Of a stretch of 64,000 nt of DNA, positions 14,101-23,867 are shown piece after piece. This DNA comes from Corticium candelabrum (taxonomy: Eukaryota; Porifera; Homoscleromorpha; Homosclerophorida; Plakinidae). The notes under the pieces were generated by a model. That model was not told the DNA's origin, did not search any database, and saw only the letters and a program-made list of their open reading frames with translations. Each line of letters begins with the position of its first letter. Position 1 is the first letter of the stretch. The translations under genes were made by a program, and so were the position numbers. The stretch spans positions 7,184,966-7,248,965 of the forward strand of contig NC_085092.1 in the NCBI RefSeq assembly GCF_963422355.1, in the 5' to 3' direction.

Positions 14101-16470
14101 TTTTGTAAAGAATTAACCGAGGAGCAAGCAAAGTTAGCAGAGGAACTGCGTCGTGACAAAGCTGCATTAGAAAAAAGTGAAAAGATGATGTTGATCACAG
14201 TGTGTGATCGCGGCGGTCAAGAGCAGTTTCTGATGACACACGCAGCATTGATGGCAGACAACAGTCAGCACAGTGCAACCGCTTACATGATAGTGATGGA
14301 TGGAACAAAGAGTCTTGCAGATCCCATACCTCAATGTTTGTTTCGACCAGAACAAGGAAGCGAGCAGTTGGTCATGCCACGTTTTGGCCCTACAACGAGA
14401 CGTGAGTTGTTGGCTTATTACATGAATGCCATCAAGATGGCACATCCAGTAGTGGGTTGTGGTCCTTTTCTTGGTCAGGGCTTCATTGATCAAGCACCAG
14501 TTACATTCGCCATGTCGACAAGACAAGACAAAACAAAGGACATGGATCCAAAATTCTTAGACGAACAAGAAGAAATATTGCAAGACATTGTACAGAAGAA
14601 CGACTTTGGTGGTCACATGATGTTGGCGCAGAAAAACCCAAACAAACTGACTTTTCGTGTTAACAACAGACGATCAGGCACTGGCAGTCCGGATCCGGTG
14701 CTAATGAAGGTGAAGGAGATATTTGTAGCAATGGTACGGTCACTGTGGAGTCAACGAGATGCTATTCCTTTGCCATGGGCAGTTCTCGATAAATTGTTGA
14801 GCAGAGTGTCTCAACTGGATGACAACGAAGGCAAAATACTAGACATCGAAGAAGTGTGTGAGTTGGCTCGAAAATTCTGTGACATTATGACACGAAGAGA
14901 ATGTCGATCGGCACTGCAGTATTTATCAAGTTTGAGCACAATTGCATTTTATTCTGATGTGAGTGAGTTAAAGAAGAAGGTCTTCACTGATCGACAGTGG
15001 CTGGTCAATGTTCTCACTGTCTTTGCTACCGTCCTGCATAAGAGTAACGTGCCACCAGAACTTTGGAAAGATCTGAAGAAATTGAAGGAAGAAGGTATGA
15101 TGTCATGGTCATTGGCTCACTATCTGTTGCTGCAGAAAGGTGTCAAGCAAAGTCAGTTTGAGTCCATCTTGTACCTGCTGCATCTATTCGACGTCATCTG
15201 TCCTATGATTACCTCACCAGAGATGCTGAAGGCTGTTCTGAAGGTTGAACAGTCATTCTTTGTTCCTTGCTTGCTTGAACAGAGATATAATAACAAGTTG
15301 GCATGGCAACAGCTGGCCGGCTCCACTCGATTTCCTCCCTCTCTCATATTTCGTCCTGATGGGTTTGACACGACTCCCGAGCCGATCTACTTTCGCTTGG
15401 TGTCTCGTTGTGCCACTGAATATGCCCATCCTCGTCCCAAACTGAAAAGAGGTCATGCTGTCTTTCATGTGGATGATGATCTTGAGCTTGATCTGGAACT
15501 GGTTTACCATGAACTGCATTACATCATTGCTACAGTATATTCTCCACGTCAAGTGTTTTCTCGTGATGAGCTGAAACGTCAATGTAGCATCATTCGTCAG
15601 TTTCTCTTTCATCAGCTCAAGGAGGCCAAGAAACGAGGATTGGATGGCTTCAAGTTTAATGTCTGTGTTTATCTTCCCTCGAGTGAAGCTGAAGACACCC
15701 AATCAATAGATGATGATTGTTTGGTGTGCATTGATAAATATCCATCTCAACAGAGTTTGATAAACCAGAAGAATGATCGTGTGTCACGAGAGCAATTTCC
15801 CACTTTGGATATCTGGTTTAATGACTCAAGGGAAAGTTTAGGTAAATATGATTATTTGTGTTGTTGATGGTTAGTATATAATTGATGTTACCTTATAGAT
15901 ATTGAAACTGGAAGTGATAGACAACAAGATGAGCAAACAACGAGTGAGTGTAGTTGTCTCGCTGTTGTTGTTTTACTGTGTACATTGACAGTTGAGTAGT
16001 AGCATGTAGTGAATATGAAGATTGTCTACTGTAGCTATGAATCATATAATGTCTGAAATGGTGTAATTGAAACATCTCTTGTTCTATTTTCAGAAAGTGA
16101 ATCTGCTGATTCGAGTGTGTCAACTCTAACATCTGGCGTTTGTCAACAGTCACAAGTGTGTAATCTTGATGACGAGTTGAGTTGTCAGCTGTTAGTAAAA
16201 GTTGCTCATAAAATATCTCACAGCTGGGAGGAATTCGGGTCTCTTCTGTCAGCAGATATGTTTCCTACAAGGAAAACGGACGTTATCACTGATACATACA
16301 GAAAGCCATTCTTGCGTGCTAAAGCCATGTTAGAAGAATGGAGAGAGGCAATGGGCAAAAGAGCTACTTGTGACTTGATTGTTCAAACACTTTTGGAGAT
16401 GGGTTTGAGGAAGGAGGCATGTGATATATTTGGTTATGATGTAGTAGAACTCATTTATCCAAACAAATAA
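2123..16470 (+). CDS. ROCO gene A: ankyrin - Roc GTPase - COR - death domain
   Basis: Nine exons join in frame: 2123-2239, 2549-2671, 3313-3411, 3991-4104, 7120-7248, 7313-7388, 13613-15841, 15899-15943, 16094-16470 (about 1,102 aa). All junctions have GT donors and AG acceptors, and the phases agree. Residues 1-194 are ankyrin repeats, one per exon (for example GRTALHYACRHGHLSVVEKLL). A P-loop GEEDAGKT is at about residues 253-260 and the DxGGQE switch-II motif at about 418. The spacing of almost 160 residues, filled by a Q/E-rich insert, is much longer than in Ras-like domains. COR-type sequence follows (RQWLVNVLTVF, SFFVPCLL), then a C-terminal death-domain-like helical region after about residue 1000 (VDVVELIYPNK-type end). 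I infer a cytoplasmic signalling scaffold. Family assignment rests on motifs; start choice rests on the first ATG after the palindrome and the same start in gene B. Confidence 0.85.
4330..4740 (+). pseudogene. DIRS-type tyrosine recombinase C-terminal fragment in intron 4 of gene A
   Basis: Reading the plus strand gives a decayed tyrosine-recombinase C-terminal region: LFRRADGVHLTHRSF, then GHSFCISAATTAAAAG, then after a one-base frameshift LIQTLDRWSSDCYRCYV. In this family HSFR carries a catalytic arginine and the RY-type motif a catalytic tyrosine region. Here the arginine is replaced by cysteine (HSFC). The homologous fragment at about 37,040-37,450 in gene B keeps HSFR but shares the frameshift, so the decay began before the duplication. 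The flanks (about 4,105-5,239) show no other supported coding sequence. Confidence 0.75.
5240..6568 (+). mobile_element. Helitron-like non-autonomous element, copy A
   Basis: The element starts TTGGCGAGCGAAGCGAGCC and ends TTTACTAG. Gene B lacks it at the matching place (near 37,947), and joining the flanks of copy A (ending GTGTTAA and starting TTAGTTAG) recreates that empty site exactly, with no target duplication. Insertion between A and T, a CTAG 3' end and a hairpin just upstream (ATGCT-AACCG-ACCAT, one mismatch; perfect in copy B) are the Helitron signature. The 5' end is TT rather than the usual TC. Inside are repeats of the type GGATAATTGAACGCC and a motif around GGACCCCTTTCGAGGGGTC. 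No Rep/helicase gene is present. Confidence 0.8.
7782..8450 (-). pseudogene. Tyrosine recombinase (DIRS-like copy 1), C-terminally truncated
   Basis: The minus-strand frame reads PPTPCLPITIKIMSQMKSVL, then YWAAFTVAFFGFIRSLEFT, LRPDL and IKASKTNPF. These are the characteristic core of the DIRS-type tyrosine recombinase, whose first catalytic arginine lies in the FGFIRSLEFT stretch. The region with the second arginine, the histidine and the tyrosine nucleophile is absent: sequence after the PLFAHVDGS motif becomes unrelated. Copy 2 keeps those residues. The enzyme would join the circular cDNA into the genome; this copy cannot. Confidence 0.8.
8306..9566 (-). pseudogene. Reverse transcriptase - RNase H (DIRS-like copy 1)
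   Basis: Minus-strand fragments in order: SGIGVVPKKNGSWRLIMHLS (9372-9566), KMDLKHAF and VLHYLDDFFF (9023-9337), FLGIELDSE and IGKFSSVCKV (8778-9083), then FHCDNQSVVDLWQHDS (8306-8545). YLDD is the catalytic reverse transcriptase motif and HCDNQ marks the RNase H site. At least three frame changes separate the pieces, and the catalytic YLDD itself is intact. It would copy element RNA into cDNA in the cytoplasm or nucleus; with these breaks it is a relic. It lies between gag-like sequence and recombinase, as expected for the family. Confidence 0.85.
10281..11737 (-). pseudogene. Gag-like nucleic-acid-binding protein (DIRS-like copy 1)
   Basis: Reading leftwards from about 11,737, the product begins MSKCTSRSTRRASSL, continues through an Arg/Ser-rich region (11,116-11,504) and ends with a CCHC knuckle (CYTCSQPGHMATDCAH) and a CCCH-like Cys/His cluster (CRLFNAGRCKNQ, CKYRHECFICH). 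Copy 2 has an additional SAP-like stretch after the start (LLEQYHLVSTGSR). Such proteins package the element RNA. Several frame changes break it. It is the 5' gene of the element. Confidence 0.75.
12430..13095 (+). pseudogene. Mariner-like transposase remnant in gene A intron
   Basis: The plus strand can be read in pieces as a decayed mariner/SETMAR-type transposase: RLSCEDVAVDVLVSGG and HRILRNHSLLRKAAVKWVLH (12,670-12,810), then a stretch whose better copy in gene B (about 43,980-44,180) reads NLDINETWLRCYVPVLK and AKWCHSWSP followed by RNVMTLTIVA and DREGVLV. ETW-R-Y and the small hydrophobic strand before DREGV correspond to the catalytic fold in that family. Many stops and shifts. Shared by both ROCO genes, so it is older than the duplication. 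Confidence 0.5.
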
Positions 16471-16990
16471 TTAAGGTAATTATGTGTCACGTGACTTTGA
16501 TTTAGGGACATATTTTTGCGTCATTATTTTAAAATTTATTTGTAAATGTGCTGTAAAGTATAGTGATGTGCTATCAATCGAATTGAACAATAATATCTGT
16601 AAACAATAGTTTAACGAGATTCTGTCCAACATGATATACGTATTACTGGAATTGTATATTTCGTTTGCTGCATCAAATCAAGGAAAATGATTGAAAGGAA
16701 GACAGACAGACAGACAGACACAGAAAACACGTGCAATTTATGGCAGTACAGTGTTAGCGAGTCCTATTTGCGTTATCACACATGAAATTACGTATTACTG
16801 AATTAATTAATTAATTGAAATATTTACAACATTTTATGCCTGTGTGTTTGGGAGTCCAAGGTTAGGAAATGCTAACGCGCGTTAGTGTTATTTCCTGAGC
16901 CTTCAGATGAAGCACACTAGTACACGTTATAAACTCGTTTATGTAATAGTATTGTGTTGAATAAGCGTAGAAGTCGTAGTTTTTTAATAG
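16471..16990 (+). other. 3' flank of ROCO gene A up to the MTMR-like exons
   Basis: The first 340 bases recur at 22,110-22,440 (remnant copy) and 47,772-48,100 (after gene B). Contents: a short (GACA)n tract at about 16,699 and a (TTAA)n tract at about 16,801. No open frame of interest. It presumably holds the 3' UTR of gene A and the start of the neighbouring MTMR-like gene, whose first exon I cannot identify. Confidence 0.55.
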
Positions 16991-17289
16991 ATTGATGACG
17001 TTCACTTGCAGAGCAAGTTCTCACAGAAGAAAACACACAAAGGCAGTCTTTACGTGACACCAACCCATCTTATCTTTCACAATCAAACCGTAGGAAGAGA
17101 AACATGGGTAAGGATAATGAGTGATAGGATACTGTCTGTCTGGGTACAGTAACCGTACGTATACATGTTTGTATGTATGTTTGTTTGTTCATTTACTGGT
17201 TTGTCAATTTGTCTGTCTGTTTGCTTGTTTGTCTTTTGTTTATTTGTTTGTTGCGTTTCCTGTTGTCTGTCTGTTTGCCTGTTTTGTTT

Positions 17290-17293
<4 letters not shown>

Positions 17294-17363
<70 letters not shown>

Positions 17364-17446
17364 TGTGTGTCTGTGTGTCTGTGTGTCTGTGTGTCTGTGT
17401 GTCTGTGTCTGTGTGTCTATGTGTCTGTGTGTGTCTGTGTGTGTCT

Positions 17447-17493
<47 letters not shown>

Positions 17494-17494
17494 T

Positions 17495-17520
<26 letters not shown>
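17294..17520. repeat. (GT)n/(GTCT)n microsatellite
   Basis: An imperfect GT repeat with interspersed GTCT units lies in an intron of MTMR-like copy 1. Open frames reading as alternating Val/Cys or Thr/His across it come from the repeat and are not genes. Confidence 0.98.
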
Positions 17521-17527
<7 letters not shown>

Positions 17528-17899
17528 CGCGTGCAGGTGCTTGTGCATGTGTCTGTCTGTTTGTATTTGTATGTCACATCTAGGACTTTGTTGTAGGCAC
17601 CAGAATTTTGTTTATGTGGTATGTGTCTTCCAATTTGTGTTTTTGTGGTTAGCTGTTGCATACTCACATCTTACAAGTGGAAACGCTACCATTAAACACG
17701 AAAGGCTTGCCCTTGAAGATGACCTACAAAACATTCAGATCATTCACATTCATCATTGCTAAAGATCGTGAATGCCAAGACCTCTATGATACTCTGGTGC
17801 ACTTCTGAACCAAGTGAGTGTTAAGCATGATCAACAAAGATACAAGATGTTGGTATGTAGAGGCATAGATACTTTACGTAGGGTCCGACTTTAGGGGAC

Positions 17900-18920
17900 T
17901 CTACGTAGTATTTGACTGGATGCAAGAAGCACTGCTTTCTGTAAGTGCTGCAGGTTGTGATGACCTGGAATAATGTCTAGCCACCGTGCAATACCTACGT
18001 GCACTGTGCCCAGTGCTCCCAACACCACTGGAACAACCAGTGCTTACCTTCACCCGCAGGTCACTGTACTTCGTCGACTTCTCGGCCTGTTTCCTGGCGA
18101 TGTTACCTTCAGTAGGACAGCTGATATCAATAAGAAGACAAATGTTTGTCTTCTTATTTCTGAAACAGATGTCAGGACAATTGGCAACAATCTTTCTAGC
18201 AGTAAGGATGACTGTATCCCACATCATAGTAATGTCATCCGTCTCCACAAGTCTATCATGATGATGCCGGTACCATCTGCTCTCCACTGAAACCCCAAAA
18301 TGACGACAAATGTCCCAGTGGATAATGGAGGCCACCTGATTGTGTCGATCGGTGTTACTGTGTAGTCTGTGCCAAGGCACTACAACCTGCCACAATGTGG
18401 TCAACTGTTTCCATGTCTACACTGCACAAGCGGCAAATGGGACTGACATTTCGATGCAGAATGTTGTGCTCATAACACCGACTTTGGTCTTGAGCAGCAA
18501 CAACCAGTCCCTCAGTTGCAGCAGGAAGATTGGATGGCTTCAGCCGTCTGTAGGTGGTTTCTCAGTGAGACGGCGATACTGACCATGCATTGGTTTTCTG
18601 CTCCAGGACTGTACAAGAACCGCTCCATACAGAAATATTTTGCATCCGTCTGAGGTGCTTGCTCGAAGACACCATCACACAGGATGGTTCCACTTCCATG
18701 CAGGCTCTTTGACTTGTTGTCTTTAGAGAGACTCCCCTGCAGCTGTGCAGTAAACTGCCTGGCCATGCATTGGATCAAATGAGAGGACTTCCTAGCATCA
18801 CACTCCTGTACCATGTGCATAAATCCCCACAATACAAGACTGATATGTTGACTCGATCTGTTGTAACCTTCGACCACCCTGGGTGCACGGAGTGTACAGC
18901 CGGTCAACGACTGCCGCACA
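17900..18920 (-). mobile_element. Non-LTR retrotransposon fragment, reverse transcriptase C-terminal region, copy 1
   Basis: Minus-strand pieces match the C-terminal part of a non-LTR retrotransposon polyprotein: LPAATEGLVVAAQDQS, CRLCSVDMETVDHVVAGCSA (clearer in copy 2), DRHNQVASIIHWDICRHFGV, MMWDTVILTARKIVANCPDI and CLLIDISCPTEGNIARKQAE. The C-x2-C...H...C cluster is typical of the region after the reverse transcriptase. It has frame breaks and no 5' part, so it is a dead fragment. The same insertion is in MTMR-like copy 2 (51,190-52,175) and so predates the duplication. Confidence 0.8.
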
Positions 18921-18927
18921 ATTTTAG

Positions 18928-19165
18928 TATTTATATTTATTATTTATATTTATTATTTATTATTTATTTATTATTTATTATTATTTATTTATTTATTTAT
19001 TTTATATTTATTTTTTATTTATTATTTATTATTTATTTATTATTTATTTATTATTTATTTATTATTTATTTATTATTTATTTATTATTTATTTATTATTT
19101 ATTTATTATTTATTTATTTATGATATATTTATTATTTATTTATTTATTTATCTATTTATACTTTA
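18928..19165. repeat. (TTTA)n tract
   Basis: About 240 bases of TTTA/TTATT units in an intron of MTMR-like copy 1, next to the LINE fragment. No coding content. Confidence 0.97.
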
Positions 19166-19699
19166 TCATGGGTGATATACTGTACACATAACTACGTGAG
19201 AGTCATTCTGTTGATGTTGTAGATTCATATGATGAGATATATGCATTTCACTACTCTCTACAAGAGAAGAAATTTAGCCGCGAGGACGGCCGGTCTATTT
19301 TCCATCACGATAAAGAGTTTGGTCGAATGGGCATTCCCAACGACTACTGGCATTACAGTCCATTGAATGAGAACTACAAGGTTAGTGCGATTGGTGTAAG
19401 AAGGTGGAGAGTTGGTGTGACATGCCGTTTGTTGTAGCTTTGTCAGACGTATCCTGAGTGGCTGTATGTGCCGATTGGCGTGAGTGAAGAAGTCGTGAAT
19501 GACAGTGCTAAGTTTAGGAGTCGAGAGAGTGTACCAACATTGTCATATTACCACCAAAAGACACAGGTGATGGATATAGTTCACATTGGATTGTGTGTGT
19601 CTGTCTATTTACTTAATTATTTTTGCTTATTTTTTGTTTATTTGTCTGTTTATTGATCTGTTTGTTCGTCTGATTGTTTGTCCGTTAGGTGGAACTTTG

Positions 19700-19900
19700 A
19701 TAAGGTGATAAAGGGAGGAAGTTATTCTAATGTGGCTGCCATTGTCTAGTCGACAACTAACTCAGCTGCAGGTAAGTACACTAAAAGAGATTCAAACTGT
19801 CAATCTGCATGTAAAAATAAATATTTAATATTTGTGGTCAACAAGTGGTCTAAAGGCAGTAAGGGAGTTGAAGGATACTGACAGGCACAAATGTTGGTAG
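19700..19900. repeat. Dispersed repeat, partner of 20,925-21,140
   Basis: The blocks AATGTGGCTGC, TTGTCTAGT(C/T)GACAACTA and GTGGTCAACAAGTGGTCTAA plus AGGCAGTAAGGGA occur here and again, in the same order and orientation, at about 20,925-21,115. The two copies flank the internal exons of the CFAP20-like gene. They could be a short dispersed element or a local duplication. No open frame. Confidence 0.7.
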
Positions 19901-19988
19901 CAAGTCGTTGCAGATCTAGGATAAAAGGTTAGACAATTGGATGGAGGGGCTCCCTTTGAGGGATAATGTTTATAATTTTAAATTTTAG

Positions 19989-21450
19989 GTCAGAAACGGT
20001 CACATTAAGCGGATAACTGACAATGACATTCAGTCTCTTATATTGGAAATTATGGGAAGAAATGTCAGGTAACCATAAATTGCTGTGATGAAAGAATTTG
20101 TAATGAGATAATTTTACACGCCAGTACGACTTACATCACGTGCCCTGGAGACAGTCACAGTCACAGACAAGGACAGAAGAAAACTTTGGGCATAAAACTA
20201 CCTTTTCTTGTAATGATCATCAAGAACTTGAAGAAATATTTCACTTTTAAAGTGACGGTATATGATGCTTTGTTGCTGCTTTATTTCATCATTTTTAATG
20301 AAATGGTTGTGGTGGTAGGTGCTGGATGATAAAGGAGTTAGACGGCGTTTTAGAGCTTCCAATTATCAGTCGACAACAAGAGTGAAACCATTCATATGTA
20401 CAATGCCTATGAGACTTGATGAGGGATGGAACCAAGTTCAGATATTGCGAGTAGCCGTGCTTATATTACTACTGTGTTTAGTGCAGAGAGAAATGTAAGC
20501 TTTATGTACAATACTTTACAGTGGATTTTATCTTTTAGTATTACATACTGTACTGTATTCTAGTGTACTGAGAGATGCATTTATAGACATTTATACACAT
20601 TTATACACATTTATAGACATTTATACACATTTATAGACATTTCAGTCTTATAAGACTACAAGACTTAGAGATGTATTTTTCTGAATTTTGAATTTTACAG
20701 GTGATCAGCACGTGGTAAATTGATGTTTGTATTGTCTTCAATTTTGTACATAATAGTTGCATCTAACTAATTTCTGATGTGTAAGACTCAGTTGCATGTG
20801 TACAAGTCTACTAATTCTCTTACATCTACTTGTAAACATCTACTTAGGGGGTCAGCACCTACCATAAAGTATGAGCTAAAAAGTGCTTTACTTGAGATAT
20901 TGACATGTTAATTGATTTGGTTGATAAAGGGTGGTAGCTACTTTACTCAAAGTTGAGTAATTCTAATGTGGCTGCAATTGTCTAGTTGACAACTACTGGT
21001 AACTCAGTTGCAGTTTTGGAACAGTTAGTTAGAGAGCTTCAAACTGTCGTAGGCAAATAGAATGTAAATGTTCTGTGGTCAACAAGTGGTCTAAAGGCAG
21101 TAAGGGAATTGAAATGTTCTTACAGACACGAAACTTTAGCACAAGGCTTGACTTCAACGTTTAATTAAGATTTTAATGGTTTGAGACTTGACCAAAATCA
21201 AGTACGGTATTGCAATGTATTTTGTTCTCATTCATAATTGTCTTTCTTGTTTAACTTGTCTGACTTTACACGGAGGGCATATGGGACAAACTACAGTGAA
21301 ACTCTTCGAGTCCAACTTCATGCCAACTCTCGTATTCGTAGAGTATATTTCTCTGATCGTCTCTACTCTGAAGATGAACTGCCAGCAGAATTCAAGTTTT
21401 TCTGCCGGTCTCTCAAGCAGCAGAGCAGAAGTGACATCAAGAAACTCTAG
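19989..21450 (+). pseudogene. CFAP20: CFAP20-like gene, copy 2 (exons 2-5, exon 1 missing, one intron with lost splice sites)
   Basis: Four segments match CFAP20, a conserved axonemal inner-junction protein: 19989-20068 ([20 protein letters not shown]), 20125-20257 ([30 protein letters not shown]), 20319-20441 ([36 protein letters not shown]), about 21250-21450 ([35 protein letters not shown]). The first two junctions are normal and in phase. After WNQVQ the sequence is CAG then ATATTG, not GT, and before FNLSDF it is CTTG, not AG. A one-base deletion after AEFK changes the C-terminus. The usual first exon (MFKN...) is not visible. Segment 3 carries an extra SHSHRQ-like insertion. Likely a degraded duplicate; sequencing error in one or two sites cannot be excluded. 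Confidence 0.85.
20580..20642. repeat. 12-bp tandem repeat ACATTTATAGAC/ACATTTATACAC
   Basis: About five units of the type ACATTTATA(G/C)AC lie in the presumed last intron of the CFAP20-like copy. Confidence 0.9.
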
Positions 21451-21451
21451 A

Positions 21452-22091
21452 GATTCTACATTCTATATCATAAACAATAGAGAGAAAAGAAAGATAGCCT
21501 AGACTGTATTGTTGACAACAGTTTCTATGGTTGGGATCACTAAATAGAGAGGTTAAGTGGCTTTCTCTAGAGCAGCAGTCTCTGTTACTGGAAGTAGTTG
21601 TCATGAGTGTGACACATTTGTGTAACAGAAAAATGACACACATTGATGCTTCTTCACAACAAATAATGACTCGTGTGCATTATGGATACAAAATTAATTA
21701 AAATAAATGTTTATTGAATGTTGATGTCAAATATTAAATTAGCCAGCTGATCACTCAGTAAACGCTGAAAATAATAAAAAACTATTTCAATTATTTATTT
21801 ATCTATTTGTTTATTTTATTTATTCCTACAAATAACACACACACACACACACACACATGCATGTTACAACTTACAATCTATAGATTTTAGTTCATTGCAA
21901 CAAGAGAAAGTGATACCAGTGCAGTATCTGTATCTTTATAGTTCATATGAGGATAGAATGTAGGTTGATGGTCATTATTTAATAAGCTGAATATACGTAA
22001 TTAAAACCATTAATGGGATATCACTTAACATCTGAGTGTGGTAAACAAATACATTAGTCACTTCTGAGCGCAAAGTCAACGCGAACAGAAA
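21452..22091. repeat. Duplicated 5' flank of a ROCO gene (copy 2 of 3), no gene attached
   Basis: This follows the CFAP20 ending exactly as at 1,500-2,072, so a ROCO start would be expected at about 22,070. Homology to the gene A flank stops at about 22,010 and the NRF-1-like palindrome and first exon are absent. After about 75 unique bases, ROCO 3'-end sequence begins. Confidence 0.8.
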
Positions 22092-22440
22092 GTAGAACTC
22101 GTTTATCCAAACAAATAATTAAGGTAATTATGTGTCACGTGACTTCGATTTAGGGACATATCTTTGCGTCATTATTTTAAAATTTATTTGTAAATGTGCT
22201 GTAAAGTATAGCGATGTGCTATCAATGGAATTGAACAATAATATCTGTAAACAATAGTCTAACGAGATTCTGTTCAACATGATATACGTATTACTGGAAT
22301 TGTATATTTTGCTTGCTGCATCAAATCAAGGAAAATGATTGAAAGCAAGACAGACAGACACAGAAAACACGTGCAATTTATGACAGTATAATGTTAGTGA
22401 GTTCTATTTGCGTTATCACACATAAACAATGGCGTATTAA
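22092..22440 (+). pseudogene. ROCO deletion remnant: last codons and 3' flank only
   Basis: From GTAGAACTCGTTTATCC the sequence matches the last nine codons (ending VELVYPNK, stop) and about 330 bp of 3' flank of genes A and B. Everything between promoter and these codons is gone. A third full unit once stood here or this is a recombination product between unit ends. Confidence 0.85.
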
Positions 22441-22456
22441 TTAATTAATTAATTAA

Positions 22457-23703
22457 CTAGTAAATGAAGCTGTGTTTACACCGTCGCTTCAGAGCTACGA
22501 GCGTGTGTGTGTGTGTTTGTGTATGGTGTGCTTGCGTGCGTGTGTGTGTGTTTGGTGTTTGTGTGGTGTCAGTGTATGCGAGCGTGTGTGCGTGTGCTTG
22601 TGTATTTATTGTGAATATTAATGTAAATTTTATTATTTTTGTCTATTTATAGTCACTACCATTAATTAATTAATCATTAGCTTGTTGCTAGAATGTATAA
22701 TTCTTTGAAAACCCAGGGATGCGTCGATGTGATTAAAGATAATTAACTAAATATCATCAATGTCCCACACTACACTTCGAATTCAGTACATGCACATGAC
22801 CGACAGCTGCGTCTCTTGCACGAAGCGGGCTTGTTATCCACGTTATTTCTCAATTCTGCATGTCTAGAGCTTTTGCTTGGATCACTTAGGGTGGACACGA
22901 TGATCATGCTTTCGTCGAGCTGTTGCCATCATCTTTCGTCGATCCGTTGCTATCATTTCTCGTTCCGTTAAAATTTATTGGTCGTAGCTACCGTAGAGAC
23001 AGATGTACGTGCACGGCCAATACTGTGAAGCGACATGTATGTGTAGCGACCGGATCCAGAAGAAAGCATGCAGCGCAACGTTTCCTAGAAATCTTTTCTT
23101 GCAAGACGACGTCGATCGTTCATCATCAGTCCTACTTACGGCTAAAACCTAGTGCTCTCTTGAAGATGGCGGATGACATGTCGGTCGTGCGCAACGCTAC
23201 TGTACATGCATTGTCCCATGGGACCTTCGCTTGGCTTCTTGAAAAACGATGAATTCGTTTGTTTTGCGATTCTTTTGTAAAAATGTAACAGACGCGTACA
23301 ACTGTAGCCTGATTTACTCTGCGCTTCTCAGTTTGAAGATGGTTTAATTAATTAACGTTTTACTATGGATATGACATCTCGGCTTTTCTCTCATAATGCG
23401 CAGGATTGTTACGTCACCCATTGTGGTGTCTCAAAGGACTGCCGATTGGCTCAATAAATTCCCGAGAGTGATTCACGCTGACAAGCTAGCATTACGTCAC
23501 CTACGTTTTACGTCCCAAACGATTGCTGATTGGCTCGACAAACTCCCCAAGCGTGACATACGCTTACAAACAAGCATAGGTAGGTAGGTACATAGCGACA
23601 TACCGACAGACAGACCGGAAGTCAATTCAGCCCGTTTAGAGTAAGCTTCTAGCGAAGCAGTCCACCATTCATTGTGATGTCCTTCTTTTATGCTCGTAGC
23701 TAA
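22457..23703 (-). mobile_element. Repeat family R, Helitron-like candidate, copy R1
   Basis: On the plus strand the copy starts A|CTAGTAAATGAAGC; on the minus strand this is a 3' end TTTACTAG|T preceded by a hairpin TGAAGC...GCTTCA, matching the ending of the clear Helitron-like elements at 5,240 and 34,711. A second copy starts immediately after it with the same bases (23,704). Contents: a (GT)n tract, TGAATATTAATGTAAATTTT, a block ATCATCAATGTCCCACACTA and a GC-richer tail. Related copies are at 25,765-25,880, 32,330-33,460 and 52,624-53,150. The 5' end is not defined, so the class is tentative. Confidence 0.5.
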
Positions 23704-23867
23704 CTAGTAAATGAAGCTGTGTTTACACCGTCGCTTCAGAGCTACGAGCGTATATATTTGCATAGATGTGTGTGTGTGTGTGTGTGTATTTATTGTGAAT
23801 ATTAACGTAAATTTTATTAATTTTTGTCTATTCATTGTCATTATCATTATTTGTTGCATGTTTGGGT
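23704..23867 (-). mobile_element. Repeat family R, copy R2 (interrupted)
   Basis: It repeats the first 160 bases of R1, from CTAGTAAATGAAGCTG through the (GT)n and the TGAATATTAACG block. It then runs into the MITE-like element at 23,868. The two copies are head to tail. Confidence 0.6.

Larger units (their letters stand above)
16991..19566 (+). pseudogene. MTMR6/7/8-like myotubularin, copy 1 (exons 2-5, frameshifted)
   Basis: Four exons match the N-terminal PH-GRAM and linker part of MTMR6/7/8 phosphoinositide 3-phosphatases: 16991-17107 (HKGSLYVTPTHLIFHNQ), 17653-17813 (LLHTHILQVETLPLNTKGLP, AKDRECQDLYDTL), 19223-19380 (YDEIYAFHYS, FGRMGIPNDYW), 19438-19566 (LCQTYPEWLYVPIGVS, FRSRESVPTLSYYH). 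The second listed exon lacks two bases near its end relative to copy 2 (TTCTGAACC against TTCTCTGAACC), which creates a stop. No exon with the phosphatase CX5R motif follows: CFAP20-like exons begin instead. The intron between the first two listed exons carries a long (GT)n tract, and the next a LINE fragment. I read it as a truncated duplicate, not a working gene. Confidence 0.85.

Noticed and set aside
13753..15702. Minus-strand open frames opposite the Roc-COR exon
   Set aside because: They are shadows of the real coding strand, which has domain motifs; the same goes for frames opposite 44,804-47,035.
20441..21250. AT-AC minor-spliceosome intron in the CFAP20-like copy
   Set aside because: The donor ATATTG lacks the ATATCCTT consensus and no AC precedes FNLSDF; decay is the simpler reading.
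22923..23252. 109-codon open frame inside repeat R1
   Set aside because: The related copies R3 and R4 do not keep this frame, so it is not a conserved element protein.
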